A DNA stretch of 49,920 bases from Clostridia bacterium (GTDB taxonomy: Bacteria; Bacillota; Clostridia; Oscillospirales; Acutalibacteraceae): contig JAGAKF010000002.1 in the NCBI GenBank assembly GCA_017625835.1, forward strand, positions 1 through 49,920, read 5' to 3'. Positions within the stretch are counted from its first letter, which is position 1, and every line of letters begins with the position of its first letter. The position numbers and the translations under genes were made by a program. The notes under the pieces were generated by a model, which was not told the origin of the DNA, ran no database searches, and saw only the letters and a program-made list of their open reading frames with translations. Positions 42,768 through 49,920 of this stretch are shown here, piece after piece.

Positions 42768-42971
42768 TTATCCTATATATTTGTAGCCCTGTGCTTCAAT
42801 TACAGACTTGATTTTATCGTCTGAGAGGTCTGCGTTAAGTGTGAGAACTGCTGTTCCGCTTTCGTGGCTGGTAACCGCTGAATCAACTTCCGCAAGTTCT
42901 TCAAGGATTGTCTTAACCCTTGCTTCGCAATGAGGACACATCATACCTTCAATTTTTACTGTTTTTTCCAT
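42768..42971 (-). CDS. Possible internally initiated CopZ-like copper chaperone
   Basis: The last 67 residues of CopA (from Met765) begin MEKTVKIEGMMCPHC and have exactly the size and fold pattern of a stand-alone CopZ/HMA chaperone. AAAAAGGAG lies at 42981-42989, nine bases before the ATG at 42969-42971, inside a Lys-rich linker (KFKNKKETKT). Internal initiation would supply a free chaperone besides the fused domain. This is inferred; the Shine-Dalgarno could be a relic of a recent gene fusion. Confidence 0.45.
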   Translation of the reverse strand: MEKTVKIEGMMCPHCEARVKTILEELAEVDSAVTSHESGTAVLTLNADLSDDKIKSVIEAQGYKYIG

Positions 42972-45263
42972 AGTCTTTGTCTCCTTTTTATTTTTAAATT
43001 TAATTTTTTTATCGTGCTTAGGGTTGTGAATTTTAATAAGATTCAACCTTAGCGCATTCATAACAACGCAGAAGCTGGACAAGCTCATTGCCGCCGCACC
43101 GAACATAGGATTAAGCTCCCAACCGAAAATCGGGAACCAGACACCTGCCGCAAGAGGAATGCCAATAATATTATAAATAAATGCCCAGAAAAGGTTTTCT
43201 TTGATATTTCTGAACGCAGATCTGCTGAGTCGTATAGAGGCAGGAACATCTGACAGACTGCTCTTCATAAGGACAACATCTGCCGCATCAATCGCAACGT
43301 CCGTTCCCGCACCGATTGCTATTCCTATATCGGCACGTGTAAGCGCAGGAGAATCGTTAATTCCGTCACCCACCATTGCAACCTTACCTTTTTTCTGAAG
43401 CTGACGGACAACCTTTTCCTTTCCGTCGGGCAGTACGCCTGCGATAACCTCGTCAACGCCCGCCTGCTTTCCGATCGCTTTTGCCGTATTCTCGTTGTCA
43501 CCCGTAAGCATCACAACGTGAATTCCCATATTTCTGAGTTCTTCTATTGCCTGAGGACTTTCCGGCTTGATTACATCGGCAACGGCAATTATACCTATAA
43601 GCGAACCGTTTCTTACGAACCACAACGGTGTTTTTCCTTCTTTTGAAAGGCGTTCTGATGCGTTTTTCATTTCAGCTGAAACTTCACAGAATTTTTCAAT
43701 AAACTTAAGATTGCCGGCCGCTGAAAGTTCACCATCTATTACGCCTTCAACTCCGCTTCCCGTGCTTGATCTGAATGAATCAATTACGTACGGAGAAATT
43801 TTATTTTCTTCCCCTTTGAGCATTATTGCTTTTGCCAAGGGATGCTCACTTTTTGCTTCAAGCGACACTGCAGTTCTGAGAAGCTCGTCTTCACTTGTAC
43901 CGTTTGCGGGCAGAATATCCGTAACTTCAGGTCTGCCGAGAGTTATAGTTCCTGTTTTATCAAGCACTACTGTACTTACTTTTCCCGTTTCTTCTATTGA
44001 AACCGCTGTTTTGAACAGGATTCCGTTTCTTGCACCGACACCGTTGGCTACCATAATCGCAACAGGTGTTGCAAGACCGAGAGCGCACGGACAGCTTATA
44101 ACGAGCACAGAAACCGCACGTGCAACCGCGAATCCTACGGATTGTCCTGCGACCATCCATACGATAAATGTTATTACTGCGATCGAAATAACGACAGGTA
44201 CAAAAACGCCTGACACCTTATCCGCAATCTTTGCTATCGGTGCTTTGGTTGCTGCCGCGTCGCTTACCATTTTTATTATCTTAGAAAGGGTTGTATCCTC
44301 CCCTACCTGAGAAGCTTCACAAAGAAGATAACCCGACTGATTGAAGGTTCCTGCTGAAACAGCTTGACCCGGTTCTTTATCAACAGATATGCTTTCTCCC
44401 GTAAGTGCAGATTCATCAACAGCACTTGTTCCTTCAATTACAACACCGTCAACAGGAACCGAACTTCCGGGACGAAGAACGAATACATCGCCTTTTTTGA
44501 CCTGAGAAAGCTTTACCTGAATCTCTTTTCCGTCTTTCATCAGAATTGCAGTTTCAGGCGCAAGATTCATCAGACTTTTAAGCGCATCGGTTGTTCTGCC
44601 CTTTGAACGGGATTCGAGCATCTTGCCAACAGTTATGAGTGCAAGTATCATTGCAGCCGACTCGAAATAAAACCCATGCATATACGACATCACTGCATCG
44701 TGATTGCCTTCAAGCTGAGCCTGAGTCATAGCAAACAAAGCATAGAGGCTGTATGCAAAAGAGGCCGCAGAACCGAGAGCTACAAGAGTATCCATATTCG
44801 GAGAACGGTGCAAAAGACCTTTTATTCCCGAAATAAAAAACTTCTGATTGATTACCATAACAGCAAGGGCAAGAAGCATCTGGACTATACCGACGGCAAT
44901 ATGATTTTTTTCAAGGCCGAACGGTAAAGGCAGATCAAACATCGTGTGTCCCATCGAAACATACATCAGCACTGCCAGGAAACCGAGCGAAGCAATCAGT
45001 CTTCGCACAAGCTTCGGTGTTTCGGTATCTTCCAATGAATTCTTTTTATTCTGTTTTTCTTCCTCACCTTCAACGGATGCTTTATACCCTGCTTTTTCGA
45101 CAGCTTCAATTATTATCTCAGCCGATGCAGTTCCCTCGACACCCATCGAATTTGTAAGCAGGCTTACCGAGCACGTTGTAACACCTTCAACAGCCAGTAC
45201 AGCCTTTTCAACCCGTGCACTGCAGGCGGCACAGGTCATTCCCGTTACATTGAATTTCTGCAT
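42768..45263 (-). CDS. copA: Copper-exporting P1B-type ATPase CopA with C-terminal CopZ-like domain
   Basis: This 831-residue ATPase pumps Cu(I) out of the cytoplasm. Residues 1-70 form one N-terminal metal-binding domain (GMTCAACSARV, Cys11/Cys14). Eight membrane helices follow, with the actuator TGES in DESALTGES, the intramembrane CPC at 391-393 in VLVISCPCALGLATP, the phosphorylated Asp435 in DKTGT, SEHPLAKAI, MLTGDN and GDGINDSPAL (Asp633). A second metal-binding domain is attached at the end, residues 765-831, with GMMCPHC (Cys776/Cys779). It resembles a free CopZ chaperone, and its own ATG and Shine-Dalgarno are kept in frame. It follows csoR by nine bases and is controlled by it. Confidence 0.97.
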   Translation of the reverse strand: MQKFNVTGMTCAACSARVEKAVLAVEGVTTCSVSLLTNSMGVEGTASAEIIIEAVEKAGYKASVEGEEEKQNKKNSLEDTETPKLVRRLIASLGFLAVLMYVSMGHTMFDLPLPFGLEKNHIAVGIVQMLLALAVMVINQKFFISGIKGLLHRSPNMDTLVALGSAASFAYSLYALFAMTQAQLEGNHDAVMSYMHGFYFESAAMILALITVGKMLESRSKGRTTDALKSLMNLAPETAILMKDGKEIQVKLSQVKKGDVFVLRPGSSVPVDGVVIEGTSAVDESALTGESISVDKEPGQAVSAGTFNQSGYLLCEASQVGEDTTLSKIIKMVSDAAATKAPIAKIADKVSGVFVPVVISIAVITFIVWMVAGQSVGFAVARAVSVLVISCPCALGLATPVAIMVANGVGARNGILFKTAVSIEETGKVSTVVLDKTGTITLGRPEVTDILPANGTSEDELLRTAVSLEAKSEHPLAKAIMLKGEENKISPYVIDSFRSSTGSGVEGVIDGELSAAGNLKFIEKFCEVSAEMKNASERLSKEGKTPLWFVRNGSLIGIIAVADVIKPESPQAIEELRNMGIHVVMLTGDNENTAKAIGKQAGVDEVIAGVLPDGKEKVVRQLQKKGKVAMVGDGINDSPALTRADIGIAIGAGTDVAIDAADVVLMKSSLSDVPASIRLSRSAFRNIKENLFWAFIYNIIGIPLAAGVWFPIFGWELNPMFGAAAMSLSSFCVVMNALRLNLIKIHNPKHDKKIKFKNKKETKTMEKTVKIEGMMCPHCEARVKTILEELAEVDSAVTSHESGTAVLTLNADLSDDKIKSVIEAQGYKYIG

Positions 45264-45272
45264 AAGTACACC

Positions 45273-45572
45273 TTATTTCATAAGTTTCTGTAAAGTTGCA
45301 ACGAGCTCGTCAACCGTTTCGTCTTTTCCGTTTCGGATATCGTCTGCAACGCAGGTTTTTATATGATTCGAAAGAAGCTCTTTATTAAAAGCGTTGAGTG
45401 CAGCATTGACAGCAGAAACCTGTACGAGGATATCCGTGCAATATGCACTTTTTTCAACCATTCCTTTTATTCCGCGGATCTGCCCTTCAATACGGTTAAG
45501 ACGGTTTATCAGGCTTTTATATTCAGTATCGTCTCGTTCTTTTGTTTTATGTGAACAGCACATTTTCTCCAT
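45273..45572 (-). CDS. csoR: Copper-sensing transcriptional repressor CsoR
   Basis: This 99-residue, all-helical repressor binds Cu(I) and releases its operator. The start is the ATG at 45572 with AGAGGAAG upstream; the longer frame to 45644 would run through the promoter. The copper ligands of the family are all present: Cys45 in AYCTDILVQ, His70 and Cys74 in NHIKTC. RLNRIEGQIRGIKGMVE is the family N-terminal helix. An additional CCSH cluster stands at residues 5-8. It is the first gene of csoR-copA and sits behind a promoter whose spacer contains an inverted repeat matching a CsoR operator, so it should control itself and copA. Confidence 0.95.
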   Translation of the reverse strand: MEKMCCSHKTKERDDTEYKSLINRLNRIEGQIRGIKGMVEKSAYCTDILVQVSAVNAALNAFNKELLSNHIKTCVADDIRNGKDETVDELVATLQKLMK

Positions 45573-45597
45573 AAGCGCATCTTCCTCTCTAAACCGT

Positions 45598-45626
45598 ATT
45601 ATATACCCCCTAAGGGTATATGTCAA
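45598..45626 (-). promoter_or_regulatory. Promoter of csoR-copA with CsoR-type operator in the spacer
   Basis: TTGACA (45621-45626) and TATAAT (45598-45603) on the minus strand have a 17-base spacer. The inverted repeat TATACCC-5-GGGTATA (45602-45620) lies within it, a G/C-tract palindrome as bound by CsoR proteins, so repressor and polymerase would exclude each other. Confidence 0.88.
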
Positions 45627-45634
45627 GATAAAAC

Positions 45635-45660
45635 TAAGGCGCACCTTACGGCACGCCTTA
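45635..45660 (-). terminator. Hairpin terminator after the GH3 gene
   Basis: An 11-bp stem with two G-U pairs and a GUAA tetraloop (45650-45660 with 45635-45645) is followed by GTTTTATC. The T-tract is short, and the csoR promoter begins directly behind it. Confidence 0.75.
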
Positions 45661-45665
45661 AAAAA

Positions 45666-48023
45666 TTAAGCAAGTTTTGTAAACATTGTGAGAATTCTCT
45701 TCACGCAGAGTTCAAGGTCTGCTCTTGTAATTCTGCCGTCCTCGATACCCTTCTTAAGGTCTTCGGGGTAACCGCAGTGCATCTTCATATCGTTACCTGC
45801 TTTGACTTCCTTGACAGGGTCATTCTTTACGCCCCAGTCAGTTGTTACCATACCCTTGAAGCCCCACTCGTTACGAAGAATTTCCGTAAGAAGCTCATAG
45901 CTTTCGGAAGTATGTTGACCGTTGATAAGGTTGTAAGAAGACATAACTGTCCAGGGATCACCTTCCTTGACGCAGATTTCAAAGCCCTTGAGGTAAATTT
46001 CACGCAAAGCTCTTTCTGAAATTCTTGAATCGCATCCCATACGGTTTGCTTCCTTATTGTTACAAGCAAAATGCTTTACGGAAACAGCTACTTTCTGAGA
46101 CTGGATTCCACGTGTTGCTGCAGCAGCATTCTTACCTGCTACAAGCGGATCTTCCGAATAATATTCAAAGTTTCTGCCGCAAAGAGGATCGCGGTGGATG
46201 TTCAATGCCGGTGTGAGCCAGATGCCGAGGTTGTTTTCTCTTACCTCTGCACCGCCTGCTGCACCAACCTCATAAACAAGATCCGGGTTCCAGCAACAAG
46301 CAAGTAATGTTGCGCAAGGCCAAGCGGTTGTCGGGATACCTGTCTCAACGTCAAGACGAAGACCTGCAGGACCGTCTGCAGTTGCAACTGCCGGAACATT
46401 GAGTCTCTTAAGTCCGCCGAAACAGCCTGTGTTTGCGACGCCTGTCGGTGCCTGACCGCCTACAAACTCCATCAGCTCCTCGAGAGTGAACTGGGCTACG
46501 AACTCGTCCATTGAGATTTCTTCACCAACAAGATCAAAATTAACCTCTTTTTCGGGAGCTGTGGCACCTGTCGGTTTATTTATACCGTAGTGGTATTTTT
46601 CCTCGCCCATCGGTAATTTTTCAAATGTTCCGTCAGCGAGCATACGTTTTTCAAGCTTGAACGGTTTGCACCAGCTGTCAAGCTGATCTGTAATATATGA
46701 ATCTTCAACAACGTAAACGTAATCTGCCTTGTTTGCATCTCTTACGGATGTACCGATGTAGAATTCATATTCACCCTCTTCGAGGACATATGCGGAAACG
46801 CCAACCTTGCCGAGGTCGTCGAAGCTTGCCATATCTTCAACATCGAAGCTGAGCATAACCATTTCTGATTCGCCCGGCTGAAGAAGCTTTGTCTTTTTGA
46901 AAGCTCCAAGCTCTTTTGCTGGCTTGCCAAGCTCGCCCTGCGGTGCGCTGTAATAAAGCTGAATTACTTCTTTACCTGCAACATTACCCTCATTCTTTAC
47001 CTCTACAGCAGCAATGATTTTATCATCATTCTCACAGACAACCGGATTTCCTATAACAAAATCCGAATAAGAAAGTCCGAAACCGAAAGGATATCTTACA
47101 CAGCCCTGAGCCATTGTTTCGAAATAACGGTAGCCGACATAAATATCGTCCGAATAATCGAGGTGGTCAAAGCACTCCCAGAAATCATCCTTACAGGGGT
47201 AGCAGTCATATGACTTTGCGATAGTGTCAACAAGCTTACCTGAGGGATTTACGTCACCGCAGATAATGTCTGCAACAGCCATACCGCCTTCCATACCGCC
47301 CTGCCATCCGAAGAGAACAGCCTGAACGTCGTCGTTTTCAGCAAAGTATTCACAGTCGATTACTGCGCCTGAGTTAATTACGATAATAACTTTTGAGAAA
47401 AGCTCTCCTGCTTTGTCAATGAGGTCTTTTTCAATATCAGAAAGGTAGTAGTCACCGGGAATCGGTCTGCGGTCAACACCTTCAGCAGAGAAACGGCTTA
47501 ATGTGATAATAGCAGTGTCTGCATTCTCCGCAGCTGATTTAATAAGCTCATCGGGAACCGCAGGTTCTTTAACGTGCATACTTGCAAATGTATCGTAAGT
47601 CATATCGTCACGCTTTGTGCAGAATTCCATTGCATTAACAATATCCCAGGTAGCATTGATCTGATCCTGAGTCGGGATATTTACGCTTTCCTTTTTAACA
47701 TAATCTCTGTAAAAATCCACAAGCGGCATATAAACAGAAACGTCTTTTGAAGAAAAGCCGTCATAAATATTATGAATGTACGGACAGTTGACGTCGCCGC
47801 TTCCGCCGCCGCCTTTTATGTATTCGATAGTAGCCTTACCGAAAAGAGCAATTTTTTCACCCTTAGCAAGAGGCAAAGCATTATTTTCATTCTTTAAAAG
47901 TACCATACCCTCTGTTGCAGCTTTTCTTGAAAGCTCAGTGTGCTTTTGGGAAGCCGTAACACATCTGCCGTCTTCGCCGAGAGGAATGCAGGGCTGGTAT
48001 CTGAATCTTGCATATTTTTCCAT
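45666..48023 (-). CDS. GH3 beta-glucosidase with reversed domain order
   Basis: This 785-residue glycoside hydrolase removes terminal beta-linked sugars, probably glucose, from oligosaccharides. The usual C-terminal (alpha/beta)6 domain comes first (residues about 30-330: EGMVLLKNENNALPL, GKATIEYIKGGGGSGDV). A fibronectin-III-like domain follows (VKNEGNVAGKEVIQLY, KELGAFKKTKLLQPGE). The TIM-barrel comes last: TADGPAGLRLD, HRDPLCGRNFEYYSEDP, VKHFACNNKEANR and the nucleophile Asp729 in TTDWGVKND. This order is known from Ruminococcus albus and Butyrivibrio enzymes. No signal peptide is seen, so it works on imported oligosaccharides. It has a promoter at 48056-48085 and lies divergent to the GH30 gene. 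Xylosidase activity is an alternative. Confidence 0.94.
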   Translation of the reverse strand: MEKYARFRYQPCIPLGEDGRCVTASQKHTELSRKAATEGMVLLKNENNALPLAKGEKIALFGKATIEYIKGGGGSGDVNCPYIHNIYDGFSSKDVSVYMPLVDFYRDYVKKESVNIPTQDQINATWDIVNAMEFCTKRDDMTYDTFASMHVKEPAVPDELIKSAAENADTAIITLSRFSAEGVDRRPIPGDYYLSDIEKDLIDKAGELFSKVIIVINSGAVIDCEYFAENDDVQAVLFGWQGGMEGGMAVADIICGDVNPSGKLVDTIAKSYDCYPCKDDFWECFDHLDYSDDIYVGYRYFETMAQGCVRYPFGFGLSYSDFVIGNPVVCENDDKIIAAVEVKNEGNVAGKEVIQLYYSAPQGELGKPAKELGAFKKTKLLQPGESEMVMLSFDVEDMASFDDLGKVGVSAYVLEEGEYEFYIGTSVRDANKADYVYVVEDSYITDQLDSWCKPFKLEKRMLADGTFEKLPMGEEKYHYGINKPTGATAPEKEVNFDLVGEEISMDEFVAQFTLEELMEFVGGQAPTGVANTGCFGGLKRLNVPAVATADGPAGLRLDVETGIPTTAWPCATLLACCWNPDLVYEVGAAGGAEVRENNLGIWLTPALNIHRDPLCGRNFEYYSEDPLVAGKNAAAATRGIQSQKVAVSVKHFACNNKEANRMGCDSRISERALREIYLKGFEICVKEGDPWTVMSSYNLINGQHTSESYELLTEILRNEWGFKGMVTTDWGVKNDPVKEVKAGNDMKMHCGYPEDLKKGIEDGRITRADLELCVKRILTMFTKLA

Positions 48024-48055
48024 AACAAATCCGTCCTTATTTAACAGTTTAAAGT

Positions 48056-48085
48056 ATTATATACCTTAAACGAAAGCATCGTCAA
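48056..48085 (-). promoter_or_regulatory. Sigma-A promoter of the GH3 gene
   Basis: TTGACG (48080-48085) and TATAAT (48056-48061) on the minus strand have an 18-base spacer. It shares the 149-base divergent gap with the GH30 promoter. Confidence 0.75.
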
Positions 48086-48142
48086 GCAATAGAAGAATAT
48101 TTGCAATAAAAATTTTATATTTATTTTTCTGAACTATGATGT

Positions 48143-48169
48143 TATAATGGTAAAAAGTGAGGGTGATAA
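48143..48169 (+). promoter_or_regulatory. -10 element and ribosome binding site of the GH30 gene
   Basis: TATAAT (48143-48148) is preceded by no good -35, suggesting an activator or weak promoter. GAGGGTGAT precedes the ATG at 48173. Confidence 0.5.
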
Positions 48170-48172
48170 AAT

Positions 48173-49594
48173 ATGTTTACAAAAATTATAGCAATTCTTC
48201 TTGCGATAATCCAGTTCTGTATAATGCCGTTCGGCTGGCTTTTAGGAAAGCATCATATCGTAATTGACAAAACGACAAAATATCAGACGTTTGAGGAATT
48301 CGGAACCAGCTCCTGCTGGTGGGCGCAAACAATTGAAGACGATGAAATGGCACGCGAAATTGCCAAAAAACTTTACAGTGAAGACGAAGGTCTCGGACTG
48401 AAGATTTTCCGTTACAACATCGGCGGCGGTGAAGCCGATAATCCTGATTGCAGAATCTGGGATACGGCAAGACGTACCGAAAGCTTTTATGTCCTCAACG
48501 AAGAGACGGGAGAATATGAATACGACTTCACACGCGATGCAAATGCAAGACGAATCCTCGATTATGCAGTTGAGTACGGAGCCGAAAAAATCATCCTCTT
48601 CTGCAACAGTCCGCACTTCTCAATGACAAAAAGCGGACACGCATCGGGCGGACTTGAAGAGTACTCCTCAAACCTGCCGAGAGAAAACTATCAGGCTTTT
48701 GTTGATTATCTTCTGACGATTGCCGACTGGTTTGTTGCGCAGGGTTATCCCGTTTACGCCATATCCCCTATCAATGAACCGCAGTGGTCCTGGGGAAGCC
48801 CCGATTGGGTCGGACAGGAAGGTTGCCATTATGAGCCTGACGAAGCGATCGAGCTTCTTGAACTTTTTGCAACAGAAATGCAGAAGCGCAACTCCCCGTA
48901 CAAGCTCAGCGGCCCTGAAAACGGACAGATGAGCTGGGGCTATTACGCATATGTTGAAAAGTTTTTTGAAAGCGATATTCTCAACGAGTTCTGCGACACA
49001 TACAGCGGACACTCCTACTGGATGGACAACCCTGATGCACTTGAAGAAAAAACCGCAGTAGGCAAGAAATTCAAAGAAGAATATCCCGATAAGAAATATG
49101 AAATGAGCGAATGGTGCGAGCTTCCTTTGCAGATAGACAGCACTACGATTGACAGCGGACTGAGAATGGCAAAAGTCATTGTTGATGACCTTAACCTTAT
49201 GAATGCTGTTTCCTGGCAAAGCTGGACAGCCGTTAACGGTGACGGACTTCTCGACAGAAATGCCGACGGAGAACTGATTGAATACAACAGATACTACGCT
49301 TTCAAGCAGTTCACTTCGTTTATCAAACCCGGTATGACGAGAGTGCGGATTTTCGATATTCTCGAAGACAAAACCAATATAAAAACCGTTGCTTTCATCG
49401 GTGAAGAAAATGAAACGGTTATTGTAATCGTAAACCCTGACGGTGAGGAAGAAATCAAAATCGGCGGTATACTCGGTGAGGCTGAAATTCACCTCACAGA
49501 TGCTACACACAACTGCGAAATGGTTTACGAGGGAAGATTTGAAAAGAGAATCACAATACCCGAAAAGAGTATAATGACGATTTGTGTAAAGTAA
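48173..49594 (+). CDS. GH30-family glycoside hydrolase, exported or membrane-anchored
   Basis: This 473-residue protein begins with a hydrophobic stretch (IIAILLAIIQFCIMPFGWLL) that acts as signal peptide or anchor. The catalytic TIM barrel follows, with FEEFGTSSCWW, FRYNIGGGEADNP and ILFCNSPHFSMT. The acid/base is Glu202 in SPINEPQW and the nucleophile is Glu313 in EMSEWCEL. The last 80 residues form the side beta-domain (VIVIVNPDGEEEIKIGG). GH30 includes endo-beta-1,6-galactanases, glucosylceramidases and xylanases; the NSPHFSMT and SGHASGG stretches favour the beta-1,6-galactanase-like group, but this is not certain. It is divergent to the GH3 gene and may prepare oligosaccharides for it. 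A terminator follows at 49603-49631. Confidence 0.9.
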   Translation: MFTKIIAILLAIIQFCIMPFGWLLGKHHIVIDKTTKYQTFEEFGTSSCWWAQTIEDDEMAREIAKKLYSEDEGLGLKIFRYNIGGGEADNPDCRIWDTARRTESFYVLNEETGEYEYDFTRDANARRILDYAVEYGAEKIILFCNSPHFSMTKSGHASGGLEEYSSNLPRENYQAFVDYLLTIADWFVAQGYPVYAISPINEPQWSWGSPDWVGQEGCHYEPDEAIELLELFATEMQKRNSPYKLSGPENGQMSWGYYAYVEKFFESDILNEFCDTYSGHSYWMDNPDALEEKTAVGKKFKEEYPDKKYEMSEWCELPLQIDSTTIDSGLRMAKVIVDDLNLMNAVSWQSWTAVNGDGLLDRNADGELIEYNRYYAFKQFTSFIKPGMTRVRIFDILEDKTNIKTVAFIGEENETVIVIVNPDGEEEIKIGGILGEAEIHLTDATHNCEMVYEGRFEKRITIPEKSIMTICVK

Positions 49595-49602
49595 ATATCG
49601 AA

Positions 49603-49631
49603 AAAGGGGCTGTAAAAAAAACAGCTCCTTT
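49603..49631 (+). terminator. Intrinsic terminator of the GH30 gene
   Basis: The 11-bp stem AAAGGGGCTGT with ACAGCTCCTTT (one G-U pair) encloses an A7 loop, then a T-rich tail. A weak T-tract lowers the confidence. Confidence 0.8.
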
Positions 49632-49699
49632 AATATTACATAATAAAGAAAATATCACGACAAATTCGGGTTTGTCGGGATGATTTAATGAAAGTCTAT

Positions 49700-49920
49700 A
49701 AATTCTGTCGGCGGCAGCAAGCCACCGCCCTACGCTGTTTATTCAGTTTGGTACGTAGGGGACGGGTTTCCCGTCCCGTCAGATACGGTGCAATTTTGCG
49801 GGAGGCGAAACGCCTCCCCTACAGGCACTATCAAAGTCGAGGTGTTATATTTTAGCGTCGCAGACCCTTAATGTTTGCAATGCAAACACATCATTCGCGT
49901 AGCGAACATCATTCATCATA
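49700..49920. repeat. Cluster of palindromic intergenic repeat units (REP-like)
   Basis: This 220-base stretch without a gene holds five hairpins: GGCGG/CCGCC (49710-49729), GGACGGG/CCCGTCC (49760-49776), GGGAGGCG/CGCCTCCC (49800-49818), TGTTTGC/GCAAACA (49872-49888) and TTCGC/GCGAA (49894-49906). GTAGGGG follows or precedes several units, and CATCATTC recurs at the right edge. Composition is far more GC-rich than neighbouring gaps. This looks like a mosaic of dispersed palindromic repeats common in gut Clostridia; it runs to the window edge. Confidence 0.75.

Noticed and set aside
43567-44310. 247-residue plus-strand ORF
   Set aside because: It lies wholly antisense to copA and its Ser/Thr/Ala-rich product has no domain features.
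48668-49510. 280-residue minus-strand ORF
   Set aside because: It is antisense to the GH30 gene, whose catalytic residues are intact.
49700-49920. CRISPR array
   Set aside because: The palindromes differ from one another and are not evenly spaced direct repeats with unique spacers.

Overview
The window looks like chromosomal DNA of a low-to-moderate GC, Gram-positive anaerobe of the class Clostridia, probably a gut or rumen Oscillospiraceae/Ruminococcus-type bacterium. The reasons are the HprK/RapZ/WhiA/DnaE gene set, AGGAGG-type ribosome binding sites, near-consensus sigma-A promoters (TTGACA-17-TATAAT), TTG/GTG starts, a GH3 enzyme with reversed domain order as known from rumen Clostridia, and many B12-radical SAM genes. 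This is an inference from gene content, not a marker-gene identification. All genes except a pseudouridine synthase (896) and a GH30 glycosidase (48173) are on the minus strand. No tRNA, rRNA, CRISPR array, transposase or phage gene was seen.

Layout. 1-615: 5' part of gap, cut by the window edge. 896-6129: an RluA-type pseudouridine synthase, then envelope and housekeeping genes (propeller-like secreted protein, monoglyceride-lipase-like hydrolase, diacylglycerol-kinase-like protein, HAD phosphatase, small secreted protein). 6230-9608: pfkA-pcrA. 9698-17863: a core cluster transcribed hprK, ROK glucokinase, murB, rapZ, whiA, dnaE, joining carbon control, wall precursor synthesis and replication; yvcK, often found between rapZ and whiA, is absent. 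18018-19484: secreted metallophosphoesterase. 19578-27840: a compact five-gene operon with four cobalamin-type radical SAM proteins and one family-2 glycosyltransferase under a consensus promoter; no precursor peptide is visible. 27980-29583: an ArsB/NhaD-type ion transporter preceded by a leader RNA with a terminator and a competing antiterminator pairing. 29601-32200: malQ and a surface protein. 32301-34756: amino-acid ABC importer whose binding protein appears circularly permuted. 34833-41192: YhcH-family protein, ABC exporter and the potABCD polyamine importer with a tail-anchored PotD. 41362-42651: stand-alone condensation-domain-like acyltransferase. 42768-45626: csoR-copA copper operon with a CopZ-like domain fused to the end of CopA. 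45666-49594: divergent GH3 and GH30 glycosidases. 49700-49920: a cluster of palindromic intergenic repeats.

The strongest candidates for undescribed biology are the four-radical-SAM/glycosyltransferase operon, the leader RNA of the ion transporter, and the permuted binding protein. The CopA-CopZ fusion that keeps an internal Shine-Dalgarno is a further point of interest. All assignments come from reading motifs; no database search or structure prediction was run.
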